Positions 11,133 to 22,823 of a stretch of DNA of 64,000 bases are shown here, one piece after another; position 1 is the first letter of the stretch, and every line of letters begins with the position of its first letter. The DNA comes from Cordilura impudica. Taxonomy: Eukaryota; Arthropoda; Insecta; Diptera; Scathophagidae. The stretch spans positions 30,911,009 to 30,975,008 of the forward strand of contig OY821522.1 of the NCBI GenBank assembly GCA_963682025.1, written 5' to 3'. Both the position numbers and the translations under genes were made by a program. The notes under the pieces are model-generated. The model saw nothing but the letters and a program-made list of their open reading frames with translations. It had not been told where the DNA came from and ran no database searches.

Positions 11133-11706
11133 CCCACCAATCTCACATCACACTGCAAGTTCGAGAAACTCAATACACTCACATTTTTTTACTAATACAC
11201 ACACATTTTCCGCAGTGGTCACACTAATGGCACCAAATTTTTCGTGCGAATAGTGGCAGACACTAACGATGATTAATGTTACCCTGTTATAAATTTAATG
11301 CAAATTTACTGGATTCTGTAAAATTGTAATTAAAGTTTTAACTTGTTAAATCTATTATAATGATTTATTTTTTGAAATGCGCATACAAAAACGCAAGTTT
11401 GTTAATTATAGAGCATAAATATTATTAACTATTATTAAAATAATACTAATAATAATAAATGTAAACATTTTCCCTCAAACATGTGCCTGTATAATAAACT
11501 TGGTAACTCTACTTAAAATAAAATAAGAGAGAGAAGTATACAAATTTTTTCAAGTTTACGCTTCGACAACATTTTAAAAATGAGATTGCAGTCAGATGTT
11601 TGAGCATAAAATTTAATGGCGATGGATTCGACTAATTCGAACAATTTTTCGTTGATAATACGTACACAACGATTTTACAATTTCAGTGTGATGTGAGATT
11701 GGGGGG
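11133..11706. mobile_element. 574-bp element Y, copy 1, TTA target duplication (PIF/Harbinger-like)
   Basis: Ends are CCCACCAATCTCACATCACA and, inverted, CCCCCCAATCTCACATCACA. TTA flanks both sides (11130-11132 and 11707-11709), and copy A3 has the uninterrupted site with one TTA at 16855-16857. A 3-bp TTA duplication with inverted ends is typical of PIF/Harbinger; the CCC start is less usual, so this is tentative. The second copy is at 45894-49011. Confidence 0.8.
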
Positions 11707-13320
11707 TTAACTTTTTGTTGTCTTTACAAAATAGAGTTACCGAGTTCGTCAATGAGTTTTTTGCTTACAAAACAGTTCTACATAGTTATATAGAATTATT
11801 ATTCTGCTTTACCTATAAAATATCTGATTGCGGTTACATCTAATTTTTAAAAATTGTTTATAATTAATAAAGCATTATTATTCACATAAATACAAAATTT
11901 CACTTTTTAAATTTTCCATTCAAATTTAAGAAAATATCAATTATAATAAAAACTGAAAATAAAATTTCCAATTATAAATTAGAAAATATTAATTGAGTTT
12001 CAGAAAATCATATCAAAACGTCGGAAATAATAATTTTAAATTTAGAAATATCTTTACATTTAAAAATGTTTACATTTAAAAAAAATATTGCCATTCAGGA
12101 GATATTAATAACTTTTCAGTACCGCGATTCAGTAACTTCTTTTAACGATAGTCGAATTGTAAAAAAAAAGAAAATTGCAAAATTATCAGTAAAATTTTGA
12201 AACGATATTCGCTATTGTTAAAGTCAGCTGTTTTTGTTATCTAAACGACAACCATTTTTGTGTTGTTTATCCAATCGATAAAAACTTAAATTTTTAGGTT
12301 GAAATGTCGTCATACATAAATAAAAATCATGAAATAGTGAAAATATTTTGCTTTAATTAAAAAACTTTTTTATATAAATAAAAAAATTAAATAGCATATT
12401 CAATTCATTATTTCATTTTCAAATAAATAAACAGAAATATTAGTAAAAAAAATAAAGATATTAAACATAAACATAAAATCATCCTGTCAAACCCGAAGTA
12501 ATTTGTTTTTTCTATTCTTTGTGTTTTTCGCTTATTTTGACAGAGATGCCACTCCTTTACAATTTAAATAAATAGAAAAACAGATTTGTCGATATTAATT
12601 TAAATTCAATGAATTTAAGAAAACCTCAAATGATATTTAAGAATTGCTAAAATTGTTACATAAGTAAACGTAATTTTATGAGAATGTTATTTTTTATATA
12701 TAAATTTTCACATTTTTTTTTGGATGAAAATTTGAAGTTTTTCAGAAAATAAAGATAACATTAAATTATTTTATTTAAAATGTTTGGGACTTTTCGTTTT
12801 TTGCGTTTTTCATCCCTAATTTGATTATTTATTATTATAAATTTATTCTCTATGTTTTCAAAATATGGCAATATTTTAAAAAAAAGTTGAGAGAGCTTTT
12901 TTTTTGGTTATTATTTTGTTACTCCATCCGACCTATATGGCCACAATGAAGAAATATTTGGCCAGTTAAAAGAAACTATACAGCCATCTCCAATTAGCAC
13001 GATTTAATGCATATAGCCACTCTACACAACCATTACCTTTGCAATGGAGGTTAGGGCGAGCTATTTAATTAGCAAAAACTAAATTAAACGAGAAGTTATG
13101 TCATATAACCGGAAACGCATGCATATAGGTATATAACCAAAATGCATGCCGATCAGCAACCACGATGACCAAAAAGCAAACACCGAAATAAATCCGAAAT
13201 AATAGAAAAGAAGAAAACCAACCCAAAGAATTTGCTGAAATAATTTGGTATTAAGTTTAACAAATTGTTTACTTTTTCATTTACATTTATTATCAAGACT
13301 CAAACCGAGGTGGAGGGTAT
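11707..13320 (+). other. Family A interior, shared by A2 and A3, no recognised gene
   Basis: This interval is colinear with 16858-18620. It includes a conserved segment with an AATCGATAAAAA block and a short ATGTCGTC open stretch near 12303, and a more GC-rich block at 12920-13200 (CCATCCGACC, CAATGGAGGTTAGGGCGAGC). These may be captured genomic DNA, but no protein similarity is visible. The copies differ by a 130-bp segment present only in A3 (about 17790-17920). Confidence 0.5.
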
Positions 13321-13360
13321 CAAAGATTCGGCACAGCCGAATTTAACACTCTTACTTGTT

Positions 13361-13702
13361 TTCTTATCGAATTTCTGCTTCGTGTTCACTTATTCTTGTG
13401 CCTAACCTTCTTTTTGTCGTCCCTACATAAACTTTACCATAGTTTTTTCCTCCACCACCAACGCATTTTATTTCATACAAAACATTGCTCTGCTCAGTTT
13501 TTTCAATTTTTGTTTTTGTTTGTGTGAATAACGATCGAATTGTATGTCTGTGAGCTAATTTTACATTTTTATCATCTATTATTTGTCTAATTTCTTTACT
13601 CCCTGTTAATTTGGGTATAGAGGGTAGGCTGTAAAATTTGGGGTTGCCAGATGTTTTTTTCGTCTGTTGATTTTTTAATTTTTGGAATAAATTATTTATC
13701 AT
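13361..13702 (-). pseudogene. Penelope-like GIY-YIG endonuclease, N-terminal part
   Basis: NVLYEIKCVGGGGKNYGKVY followed by VGTTKRRLGTRISEHEAEI is the GIY-YIG nuclease core of Penelope elements: Y-x(11-13)-VYVG, the conserved Arg, and the EH block. The KC residues precede a Gly-rich stretch where many relatives have a Cys pair. The frame meets a stop just before the Helentron-like junction at 13360; the C-terminal tail resumes at 4630. Confidence 0.8.
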
Positions 13703-13715
13703 GTGAATTGGATAA

Positions 13716-14380
13716 CTAACTGTTGTCGGCTAGGATTTCCCTTATTTTGTTTAAATGTTTGTGAATAAATCTCTTATTTATTAACTCTGTGACTTTTGTA
13801 ATTAAGTTTACCGCTGTATTTGTTTTTTGGTTCATTGGTTGTGTAGAGTGAAAATTTATTTTACGTCCAGTTGTGATTGTTTTTGTATACCAATCCGTTA
13901 TAATTTTGTTGTTGTTTCTAATTATTCTCATATCCAAATATGGTATGAATCCATTTTCCTCTAGTCATTAAACTTATTTAGAATATGTTCTTCATCCTTT
14001 TTCTTTATTATTGCAAATAAATCATCCACGTACTTAGTAATAAGTTTTATATTTATATTTTCCTTCCGAAAATCATCTATTGTTTGTTCCAATATTGTGT
14101 CTAATACAATGTACGCTACGGTTGGTGACAGCGGGTTACCCATAGCATGCCATATGTCTGGTTGTAAAAAATCCCATTATATATAAAATAGTTGTTGTCA
14201 TTTAAACAAAATTGTTATAATTTCAGAAATTGCGTTCTTGGTATCTTCGTATGCTTTTGCAGAGTTGTCCATATTATATTTATCGCTAAATGAATTTGGA
14301 TGCTGGTGAGTAGTGACACCACGTCTAGTGATATAAGTATTTCATCTTCATCCAAATTTACGCAATTTATAAAAACTGCG
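13716..14380 (-). pseudogene. Penelope-like reverse transcriptase fragment
   Basis: MGNPLSPTVAYIVLDTILE followed by ITKYVDDLFAII is the RT motif B' to catalytic YVDD block in Penelope style (positions 14143-13961). Upstream, 14380-14150 gives a frame with NSFSDKYNMDNS and AKAYEDTKNAISEI but with stops and frameshifts. Downstream, 13937-13716 holds the thumb-like region with FHSTQPMNQKTNTAVNL and EIL. The protein would copy the element's RNA; this copy is defective. Confidence 0.75.
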
Positions 14381-14388
14381 TGTTGTTA

Positions 14389-15185
14389 TACCCTATACCA
14401 CTATGTGGTTTGGGTATAATGACTTTGTGCTGCTGTTTGTAACTACCAAAAATATTTGACCTAGACCCATCTTTTATTATACCGATCGAATCAGAATCAC
14501 TATCTGATTCGATTTAACGATGTCCGTTCGTCCATCCGTCCGTCTGTGTGTCCATGTAAAGCTTGTAACCAAACTGCAGGTCGCAAATATGAATATGTTT
14601 TGACGAAATTTGGTATATGGGCTTTTATCGGCCATGGAATGAACGCTATTGAAATTGGTGGGAATCGGTCCATGTTCAGACCTAGCCCCCATACAAATGA
14701 CCCCTATGAAATCGACTTAAATTGCCATAAGATACAAATTATCATATAAATCTTATTCGAATTGGGTTTGTATGTGTTTATTACATCCATTAATCAGTAG
14801 TCCAAAAATGATCTCTATGGGACAACTCTTAGTCATAGGCCCCATATAGAGCTGCTTCCCGATCTTCACTTAAATCTACCAAAAAACAAAAATATTGCAC
14901 TGATTCTTCTCAAATTTTGTTTGTATATATTTTTGCAAAATACAAGAGACCTTACCAAACATGGTCAGGATCGGTCCATTTTTGGGCCTAGTCCCCATAT
15001 AGATATAGCATCCGATATGAAATTTTTCATATCTGCAGCCAAAAAAATTAAGAAAAATCCCACTCAAATTTGGTTTATGCTTATTTTCTATATTCAATTA
15101 GTTGGGTATGAGAGATAGGGTCTCTAAACGCATGGTATAGGGTATCACATAGTCGGTCTAGACCGACTATAATTTTCTTACTTGT
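14389..15185 (-). mobile_element. Helentron-like/mini-me family B, copy B1
   Basis: On the minus strand the 3' hairpin AGTCGGTCTAGACCGACT lies 8 nt from CTTACTTGTT as read on the plus strand (15151-15185), and the other end is TATACCC with a hairpin closing at GGGTATA. A GTCC-type tract, decayed, is at 14521-14545. About 800 bp, no coding capacity. Left flank is Penelope coding DNA; right flank is repeat X. Confidence 0.75.
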
Positions 15186-15573
15186 TTTACATACATTTGT
15201 ATAGATTTCGCAGTATGGAAAGAACTATTATTTGTTTATTAAGAATATATGTAAGTATTGCCCACAAAAAAATGCAACATCATGCATGAAACACATAGAC
15301 ACTGCTGCCAGCAGCATTTGTAGTCGTATAGTCAGCTACTTGATTTTTTTGAAAACGACAGCAACATATAACAATAATATAACAGCTGTTTTAATACAAA
15401 TGAGTTTTTATTTAAATACTTATTTAAAATGCATTAGTATAACGTAAAAATAAATAAATTAATTTGATTATTAATGGAATCATAGCCTTTCATTTTGCGA
15501 ATTTTTAACAAAATAAAATATTTCATAGCACTAATTTCTTTTACATATTTTGTTATATTGTCAACACTATTTT
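15186..15573 (-). repeat. Repeat X, inverted partial copy
   Basis: Reverse-complement match to about 6070-6470, including the AGTCGTATAGTCAGCTACTTG and ATTATTAATGGAAT segments and a run ending GTCAACACTATTTT. It is interrupted at 15573 by family A copy A3 and resumes at 18659 with GTAGCCAACAAAACACACTT. The uninterrupted relative at 6030-6085 gives the pre-insertion site. Confidence 0.75.
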
Positions 15574-18500
15574 TATACCCTCCACTCCAGTGTGCAGAGG
15601 GTATATATGTCATTCCGTTTGTAATAATTAGAAAAAAAATTTTGGACCCCATAAAATATATATATTTGTGATCCTTACATAGCGATGTCCATCTGTCCGT
15701 CTGTCCGTCTGTGGAAATCACGATGGCGGCATGAATCGGGCAGCTAGGGTGCTCGTTGGCATAAAAAATCATTGACTAACATCCTGAAAAGTTTGCTATT
15801 TAAAATCGTCCAAATCGGTCGATTAGGGCCCGAGATTGGAATGAAGAACTAAAAAAAGTCTTGAAAAAATATAATTTTCTATGTTGTTCTTGTCACGATC
15901 ACGCCCTCAATAGTGCAGCTACAGTGATCATTTTTAGTGAGAATGATTTGCCAAATTCATGGGAAGATTTCTGTTTCAAAAACCATTAAAATCGGTGGAA
16001 CAGGTCCAGGGAAATCTCTGAAAAAGTAAAAAAAAATTAAAAATATGATGTTTCTATATTGTTCTTGTTGTTATTCTAGATGTTGTGTTGTTGTCATAGC
16101 TGGACTTGTTGTATTTGTGGTCGTTGTGGTAATAATATAATAAAAACTAACCAATTGTAAATTTTTTTATTAACTCTGGTAGAAAAATTTAAAAGTTTCC
16201 ATTGTTTTGGCATCACTAAAAAAATTTGTTAGATCATTTCTGTTATTATCACGAGCCTGCCTGGGTCACGGGAAAGGGGTTAAAATCGATTCAAAATTTT
16301 TTTGACAAGCAGACACTACGAGTTAATATAAAAGGAGTAAAAATTCACCAACATCTAAAGCAAATAATGCAAAAAAAAATTTTATGTATAAATTTATTTA
16401 AAGAGAAAAACACAAAAATACCGTTTGATGTTGTATTTTTTGTGTGTAATATTTACATATACATACATAAACATATTAAATAATACAAATAATATACATA
16501 TATAATATACATATATGTATATGTTTATCCATAACAACTGCATGTTAGAAATAAATCGGTATATTATTTTATTTACATAAAATTCTGCAAAATTTTGTTG
16601 TGTGGAAAATACATTTCTTTTGCATTAACAGAGTGTCACTTCATTTTCCTCAACGTGACTATGCCACAGTAGATGGCGCCACATTTTTTTTTTGTTCCAA
16701 TTAGCTTTGCAATAGTTATTTCTATTTTAACATGAATGTTAATATTTTCAACTGGATATCATACAGAACAATGTTAAGAGTATACACGGGCTGGTCTTTT
16801 ATTTCATACGTTTTTTCATTATTCTTTTACAAATATGAACATAAGTTTGGCATATTAACTTTTTGTTGTCTTTACAAAATACAGTTACCGAGTTCATCAA
16901 TGAGTTTTTTGCTCTCAAAACAGTTCTACATAGTTATATAGAATTATTATTCTGCTTTACCTACAAAATATCTGATTGCGATTACATCTAATTTTTAAAA
17001 ATTGTTTATAATTACTAAAGCATTATTATTCACATAAATACAAAATTGCACTTTTTAAATCTTCCATTCAATTCAAGAAAATATCAATTCTAAAAACTGG
17101 AATTAAAAATTTCCAATTATAAATTACAATTAATTGAATTTCAGAAAATCATATCAAAACGTTGGAAATTATAATTTTAAATTTAGAAGACATCAATTGC
17201 ATCTTTAATATATAAGTTTTATTCGTTAAACACAAATTGAAATTCCAAAAAAAAAAAAACACCAAATACCTATGTTTACATTTAAAAAATTTTGATATTT
17301 AAAAAAAATATTGACATTCAGGAGAAATTAATAGCTTTTCAGTACTGCGATTCAGTAACTTCTTTTAACGATAGTCGGATCGTTAAAAAAAAAGAAAATA
17401 GCAAAATTATCAGTAAAATTTTTAAACGATATTCGCTATTGTTAAAGTCAGCTGTTGTTGTTATCTAAACGACAACCATTTTTCTGTTGTTTATTCAATC
17501 GATAAAAACTTAAATTTTTAGGTTGAAATGTCGTTTATGTATAAATAAAAATCATAAAATAGTGAAAATATTTTGCTTTAATTAAAAAAACTTTTTTATA
17601 TAAATAAAAAAATTAAATAGCATATTCAATTCATTATTTAATTTTCAAATAAATACACAGAAATATTAGTAAAAAAATAAAGATATTACACATAAAGATC
17701 AAATCATCCTGTCTTCTTTGTGTTTTTCGCTTATTTTGACATAGATGCCACTCGTTTACAATTTAAATGAATAGAAAAATAGATTTGTCGACTGTCGTTG
17801 AGATGTATGTACTTAGTGAATTACTTAATCCTTAGTGCAAACAACAATAGCTGTCGATATATTTTGCGATTGTCGGATCGTTGAAATTTACAGAATCGGA
17901 CTACAGAAAACATTGATTTAAATTCAATGAATTTTAGAAAACGTCAAATGATATTTAAGAATTGCGAACATAAAAACTGTTACATAAATAAACGCAATTT
18001 GATGAGAATGTTATTTATATAGAAATTTTCACAATTTGTTTTGGATGAAAATGTGAAGTTTTTCAGAAAATAAAGAGAACAAATTATTTTATTTAAAATG
18101 TTTGGGACATTTGGTTTTTGCGTTTGGCATCCCTAATTTGAATATTTATTATTATAAATTTATTCTGTATGTTTTCCAAATATGGCAATATTTTAATAAA
18201 AAAAAGTTGAGAGTTTTTTTTTTTTAATATTTTGTTACTCCATCCGACCTGTATGGCCGCAATGAAGAAAAATTTGGCCAGTTAAAAGAAACTATACAGC
18301 CATCTCCAATTAGCACGATTTAATGCATAAAACCACCCTACACAACCATTACCTTTGCAATGGAGGTTAGGGCGAGCTATTTAATTAGCAAAAACTAAAT
18401 TAAAAGAGAAGTTATGTCATATAACCGGTATATAACCTAAATGCATGCCGATCAGCAACCACGATGACCAAAAAGCAAACACCGAAATAAATCCGAAATA

Positions 18501-18658
18501 ATAGAAAAGACGAAAACCAACCCAAAGAATTTGCTGAAATAATTTGGTATTAAGTTTAACAAATTGTTTACTTTTTCATTTACATTTATTATCAAGACTC
18601 AAACCGAGGTGGAGGGTATCAAAGACTCGGCACAGCCGAATTTAACACTCTTACTTGG
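15574..18658 (+). mobile_element. Helentron-like/mini-me family A, copy A3 (complete, 3.1 kb)
   Basis: Uninterrupted by the three small elements found in A2, so it is the best full-length reference for family A here. 5' TATACCCTCC hairpin at 15574, GTCY tract near 15688-15710, 3' hairpin (GACTCGGCACAGCCGAAT-like, one mismatch) and CTTACTTGG end near 18658. Inserted at a T-rich site in repeat X. No helicase/replicase frame is present, so mobilisation would need an autonomous partner. Confidence 0.8.
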
Positions 18659-18905
18659 TTTGTTTTGTAGCCAACAAAACACACTTGCAGTTTTTTTTTT
18701 TATTTTTTTTCGTTAAACAGCAATATTTGTGAATTCCCGGGTGTTATTCATTAGATATTTGGCTGTCGGAAAGTGAAATTAATTGTGAAGTGTTAACTTA
18801 AATTGTTAAAATAAACAAAAATATAGACATAAATAAAGTTAAAGCTTTATACATGTATATTTAAAATAAAACTGATTATTTAAATGATTCAACTGATTTC
18901 GCACA
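18659..18905. other. Repeat X remainder and unassigned DNA
   Basis: 18659-18705 continues repeat X in inverted orientation. The rest is AT-rich without a coding frame. The last bases before 18909 form a pyrimidine-poor acceptor-like CACACAG next to the Vac14-like exon. Any upstream Vac14 exon was not recognised here. Confidence 0.4.
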
Positions 18906-21000
18906 CAGAATGGTTAAAGAGTTTAATATAAAAACAAGTAAGAAAATTATAGTCGGTCTAGACCGACTATAAGATACCCTATACCGTGCGTTTAGAAACC
19001 CTATCTCTTAGGCCCAACTAATTGGACATTGAAAATGAGCAAAAACCAAATTTGAGTGGGATTTTTATTAATTTTTTTGGCTGCAGATATGAAAAAGTTC
19101 ATATCGGATGCTATATATATAAAGGGACTAGGTCCAAAAATGGACCGATCCTGATCATGTTTGGTAAAGTCTCTTGTATTTTGCAAAAATATATACAAAC
19201 AAAATTTGAGAGGAATCAGTGCAATATTTTTGTTTTTTAATAGATTTAAGTGAAGATCGGGAAGCAGCTCTATATGGGGTCAAAGGGATCATTTTTGGAC
19301 TACTCATTAGTGGATGTAATGAACGCATATAAACCCAATTTGAGTGAGATCTATATGACAATTTGGATCTTATGGCAATTTATGTCGATTTCATATGGGT
19401 AATTTGTATGGGGGCTAGGTCTGAACATGGACCGATTCTCACCAATTTCAATAGCGTTCATCCCATGGCCGATAAAAGCTTATATACCAAATTTCGTCAA
19501 AATATATTCATATTTGCGACCTGCAGTTTGATTACAAGCTTTACATGGACACACAGACGGACGGACGGACGGACGGACGGACATTGTTAAATCAACTCAG
19601 AAAGTGATTCTGATTCGATCGGTATAATTAAAGATGGGTCTAGGTCAAATATTTTTGGTTGTTACAAACAGCAGCACAAAGTCATTATACCCAAACCACA
19701 TAGTGGTATAGGGTATAATAACTCTGCCCAAATGCGAAAACTTATAGAACTTTTGTCCAATGACTGCCTCCTCCCGGATTTTGATAGAAGAAAAGGAGGT
19801 TCAATTGGTTTGGCGGCTACAAGGTTATGCTTAGGAAAGGTAAGTAATTAATACAATTAAAAGTTCAAGTTAATTTTTGTTGTTTATTTAGGACTCTTCA
19901 AAATATGTCAGTAAATTCGTTAGTCCCATTCTCAATTGTTTAAACGATCACGATTTACGTCTCCTGTATTTTGCGTGTGATCCTTGTTGAAAGTGGTGGC
20001 ACGTCCCTCCATTACATCCTTCTCCGGTTTATTTGCTGCTCGCATCTTGTGGCCTATTCCAGTTGGATCGTTTACTTAAAGATATTGTTACAGAATCTTC
20101 ATAAACTTTCAATGTAGAAGCATTTATACCTCTTCTTAAGGAACGCATTTATGTAAAGAATTATATTGTGCGCCAATATGTTATATCCTGGATTTCGATT
20201 GTGAATGCTGTTCCAGAAAATAATATGGTTATCTATTTTATATTATTGATGGACTTTTTATGATGGAAGATAATACACAAGAAATACAAATGTGCGAAAC
20301 TACGCTGACAGTCTTTTAAATCGATTCGTAATGATTCCAGTTCAATGCGCATGGAAGACACTATAAATATATTGATAATACATGCGCAATCACCAAATGA
20401 ACTTATTTAGGTAATGCACTGAAATTTTATTAAAAATTCTAGCTAAAAACAAAGAAAATCTTCCTTCAGTCTATTGCCATAACATGGATACGGGAGTTTG
20501 TTTTATTATTTGGCTCGAATGTTTTAGTTTATGCCATTCTACCATGTCTGGAATATAATGTTGATTATATGAAGAATAATAAGGAATGTGCAGTATCCGT
20601 AAATACATCAATAATGAAATTAGTTTCTTTAAAAGAACAAAGATCTCAGAATATTCAACAAATTGTTTTATGGAGGTATTTTCACAATATCTCAACACGG
20701 TTCTGTACAATGAAAGGTAGCAGTATTTCAATTTTCCAAATTATGTGTATCAGTTTTGGCCGAAATTGTTATTTCACAACACTCAAAAGGTAAGCTTTAA
20801 TATAAATTTTTGATATAAATATATGTAAGTTTTATAATAAATTGTTTTCTTTAAGAAACTACTGATTTCAATAAGCCCCATTACCGGAAATTTCTATTGA
20901 GTTTAGTCAATTTATTCAGTGCTAAGTTGCGTACCACTTTGAGGGATGTTTCGAGTGAAGAGTTAGCAGATTTATTGAAATGTCTGTATTAAGTTAAGCC
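18906..21000 (+). pseudogene. Vac14: Vac14-like gene fragment, multi-exon, degenerate
   Basis: Spliced translation gives MVKEFNIK then NSAQMRKLIELLSND, GGSIGLAATRLCLGK, a SSKYVSKFVSPILNCLNDHD block and LLKDIVTESS. After these come EAFIPLLKERIYVKN, MEDTINILIIHAQSPNELI and SIAITWIREFVLLFG with ECAVSVNTSIMKLVSLKEQ. This resembles the N-terminal half of Vac14, the HEAT-repeat scaffold of the Fab1/PIKfyve lipid-kinase complex on endosomes. Three GT-AG introns remain: 19840-19891, 20411-20469 and 20790-20855. In-frame stops (e.g. after YFACDPC), frameshifts and a missing stretch after that Cys show it is dead. The first exon is split by B2. Retained introns exclude a processed copy; a decayed paralogue or a captured fragment both fit. 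Confidence 0.75.
18934..19717 (+). mobile_element. Helentron-like/mini-me family B, copy B2
   Basis: Begins AACAAGTAAG with hairpin AGTCGGTCTAGACCGACT (18951-18968) and ends with the GGGTATA hairpin near 19717. The GTCC tract reads as about six GGAC repeats at 19557-19582. It lies between codons of the Vac14-like exon, and the exon reading frame resumes at 19718-19722. Nearly identical to B5. Confidence 0.85.
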
Positions 21001-21443
21001 CATTGTCCTGTTTGGTTTGTCTTTATTTCAATATTTAATGTTTTTGTATATTTTATTTTGAATTGCTTGATTTTTAATACAATAAATAAATAAATAATAA
21101 ATCGTGTTTCATTATAATCAAGCGTGAAATTTCGCAATTAAATTTATTTTAAAGAAAAATTAAATAAAAAAATTAATAGCATATGTAGCTATGATGCGAG
21201 CACTTGTGGATGAAATTGGGAATAGCTAAAGGATTGCTAGAAGTCAATTGCGGGCTGAATCTATGGAAAACGCAATCAATGCCTGAATTGGCTTTCATTA
21301 AAGTTACTACCGTTTTATCCCGACTTTGACCAAACGTATATTATTTGAAAGGTATTTTTAGCCAATTTGCAGATTTACAGATTTTTACATTTTCCTTTAT
21401 TTTGAGTAAATTGCATTTAAAGTTGCTACTAACACATACATAA
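21001..21443. other. Unassigned DNA with a shared 130-bp repeat
   Basis: AT-rich. A short frame near 21185-21290 (DEIGNS, QLRAESMENAINA) is not assignable. From about 21310 to 21443 the sequence matches 42000-42146 (GACCAAACGTATATTATTTG and TTGCTACTAACACATACATA), so it is part of a dispersed repeat. Only part of it is present next to B3. Confidence 0.5.
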
Positions 21444-22172
21444 AACAAGTAAGCAAATTATAGTCGGTCTAGCCCGACTATACGATACCCTATACCATGG
21501 TTAATTAATTGGACATAGCAGATAAGCATAAACCAAATTTGAGTGGCATTTTTATTAATTTTTTTCATTGCAGATATGAAAAAGTTCATATCGGATACTA
21601 TATTTATATGGGGACTAGGTCGAAAAATGGACCGATCCTGACCATATTTGGTAAAGTCACTTATACTTTGAAAAAATATATACAAACCAAATTTGAGAAA
21701 AATCTGTGAAATTTTTCTGTTTTTTGATAGATTTAAGTGAAGATCGGGAAGCAGTTCTATACTGATTAATGGATGTAATAACCACATACAAACCTAATTT
21801 GACTGAGATCTATATGATAATTTGGAACTTATGGCAATTTATGTCGATTTCATAGGGGTCATTTGTATGGGGGCTAGGTCTGAACATGGACCGATTCTCA
21901 CCAATTTCAATAGCGTTCATCCCATGGGTGATGGAAGTTTATGTACCAAATTTCAGCAAAGTATATTCATATTTGCGACCTGTAGTTTGATTACAAGCTT
22001 TACATGGACACACAGACGGACGGACGGACGGACGGACATTGCTATTTCGACTAAAAAAGTGATTCTGAGTCGATCGGTATAATTAAAGATGGGTCTAGGA
22101 CGAATATTTTTGGTTGTTACAAACAGCAGCACAAAGTCATTATACCCAAACTACATGGTGGTATAGGGTATA
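21444..22172 (+). mobile_element. Helentron-like/mini-me family B, copy B3
   Basis: AACAAGTAAGC start, 3' hairpin with one mismatch (TAGCCCGACTA side), five GGAC repeats near 22017-22035 and the GGGTATA end. Somewhat more diverged and shorter than B2/B5, lacking the TCTCTTAGGCC block near the hairpin. No coding capacity. Confidence 0.8.
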
Positions 22173-22823
22173 ATTATACATAAATTCAATTTTTTAAAGG
22201 AAAAAAATAAATACATACATATATACATTAGGCTTTTTTTCATTGTATAAAAAGCAAGAGGTTGTAGATTTTTCAAACAATATTAATGATTTAATTGGAA
22301 TTAAATATTAATAAAATATTTTTAGTATGTTAAAAAAAATCAATTTTTGGAACAAAAACAAGTAAGAAAATTATATTCGGTCTAGACCGACTATACGATA
22401 CCCTATACCATGCGTTTAGAGACCCTATCTCTCAGGCCCAACTAACTGGATATAGAAAATAAGCATAAACCAAATTTGAGTGGGATTTTTATTAATTTTT
22501 TCGGCTGCAGATATGAAAAAGTTCACATCGGATGCTATATCTATATGGGGACTAGGCCCAAAAATGGACCGATCCTGACCATGTTTGATAAAGTCTCTTG
22601 TATTTTGCAAAAATATATACAAACAAAATTTGGGAAGAATCAGTGCAATATTTTTGTTTTTTGAAAGATTTAAGTGAAGATCGGGAAGCAGCTCTATATG
22701 GGGCCTATGACTATGAGTTGTCCAATAGGGATCATTTTGGACTACTGATTAACGGATGTTATATATACATACAAACCCAATTTGACTAAGATTTGTATGA
22801 TAATTTGGATCTTATGGCAATAT

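Larger units (their letters stand above)
8676..13360 (+). mobile_element. Helentron-like/mini-me family A, copy A2 (with three nested inserts)
   Basis: 5' end TATACCCTCC at 8676, GTCY tract near 8812. The 3' end has the hairpin ATTCGGCACAGCCGAAT, then 8 nt, then CTTACTTGTT ending at 13360. It aligns with copy A3 (15574-18658) over its whole length apart from inserts at 9519-10146, 10189-10677 and 11133-11706. It encodes no helicase, so it is non-autonomous. The 3' hairpin followed by a fixed spacer and a terminal CTTACTTGTT agrees with Helentron-type ends; family assignment is inference. Confidence 0.75.
13361..14388 (-). mobile_element. Penelope-like element, 5'-truncated coding part
   Basis: Minus-strand coding sequence runs from an RT segment (14380-13961) through a linker to a GIY-YIG endonuclease (13702-13361). 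It lacks the N-terminal half of the RT, being cut at 14389 by family B copy B1. It is separated from its own 3' part (4110-4630) by 8.7 kb of nested DNA. Frameshifts are visible at about 14150, 13950 and 13710. Confidence 0.75.

Noticed and set aside
14477..15118. Several 60-75 codon ORFs recurring in family B copies (for example 19363-19590, 21822-22082, 42297-42524)
   Set aside because: The same frames reappear because the repeat is duplicated. Both strands are equally open and no frame is preserved across all copies.
15434..15772. 112-codon minus-strand ORF
   Set aside because: Crosses the repeat X / family A insertion junction at 15573/15574, so it is an artefact of nesting.
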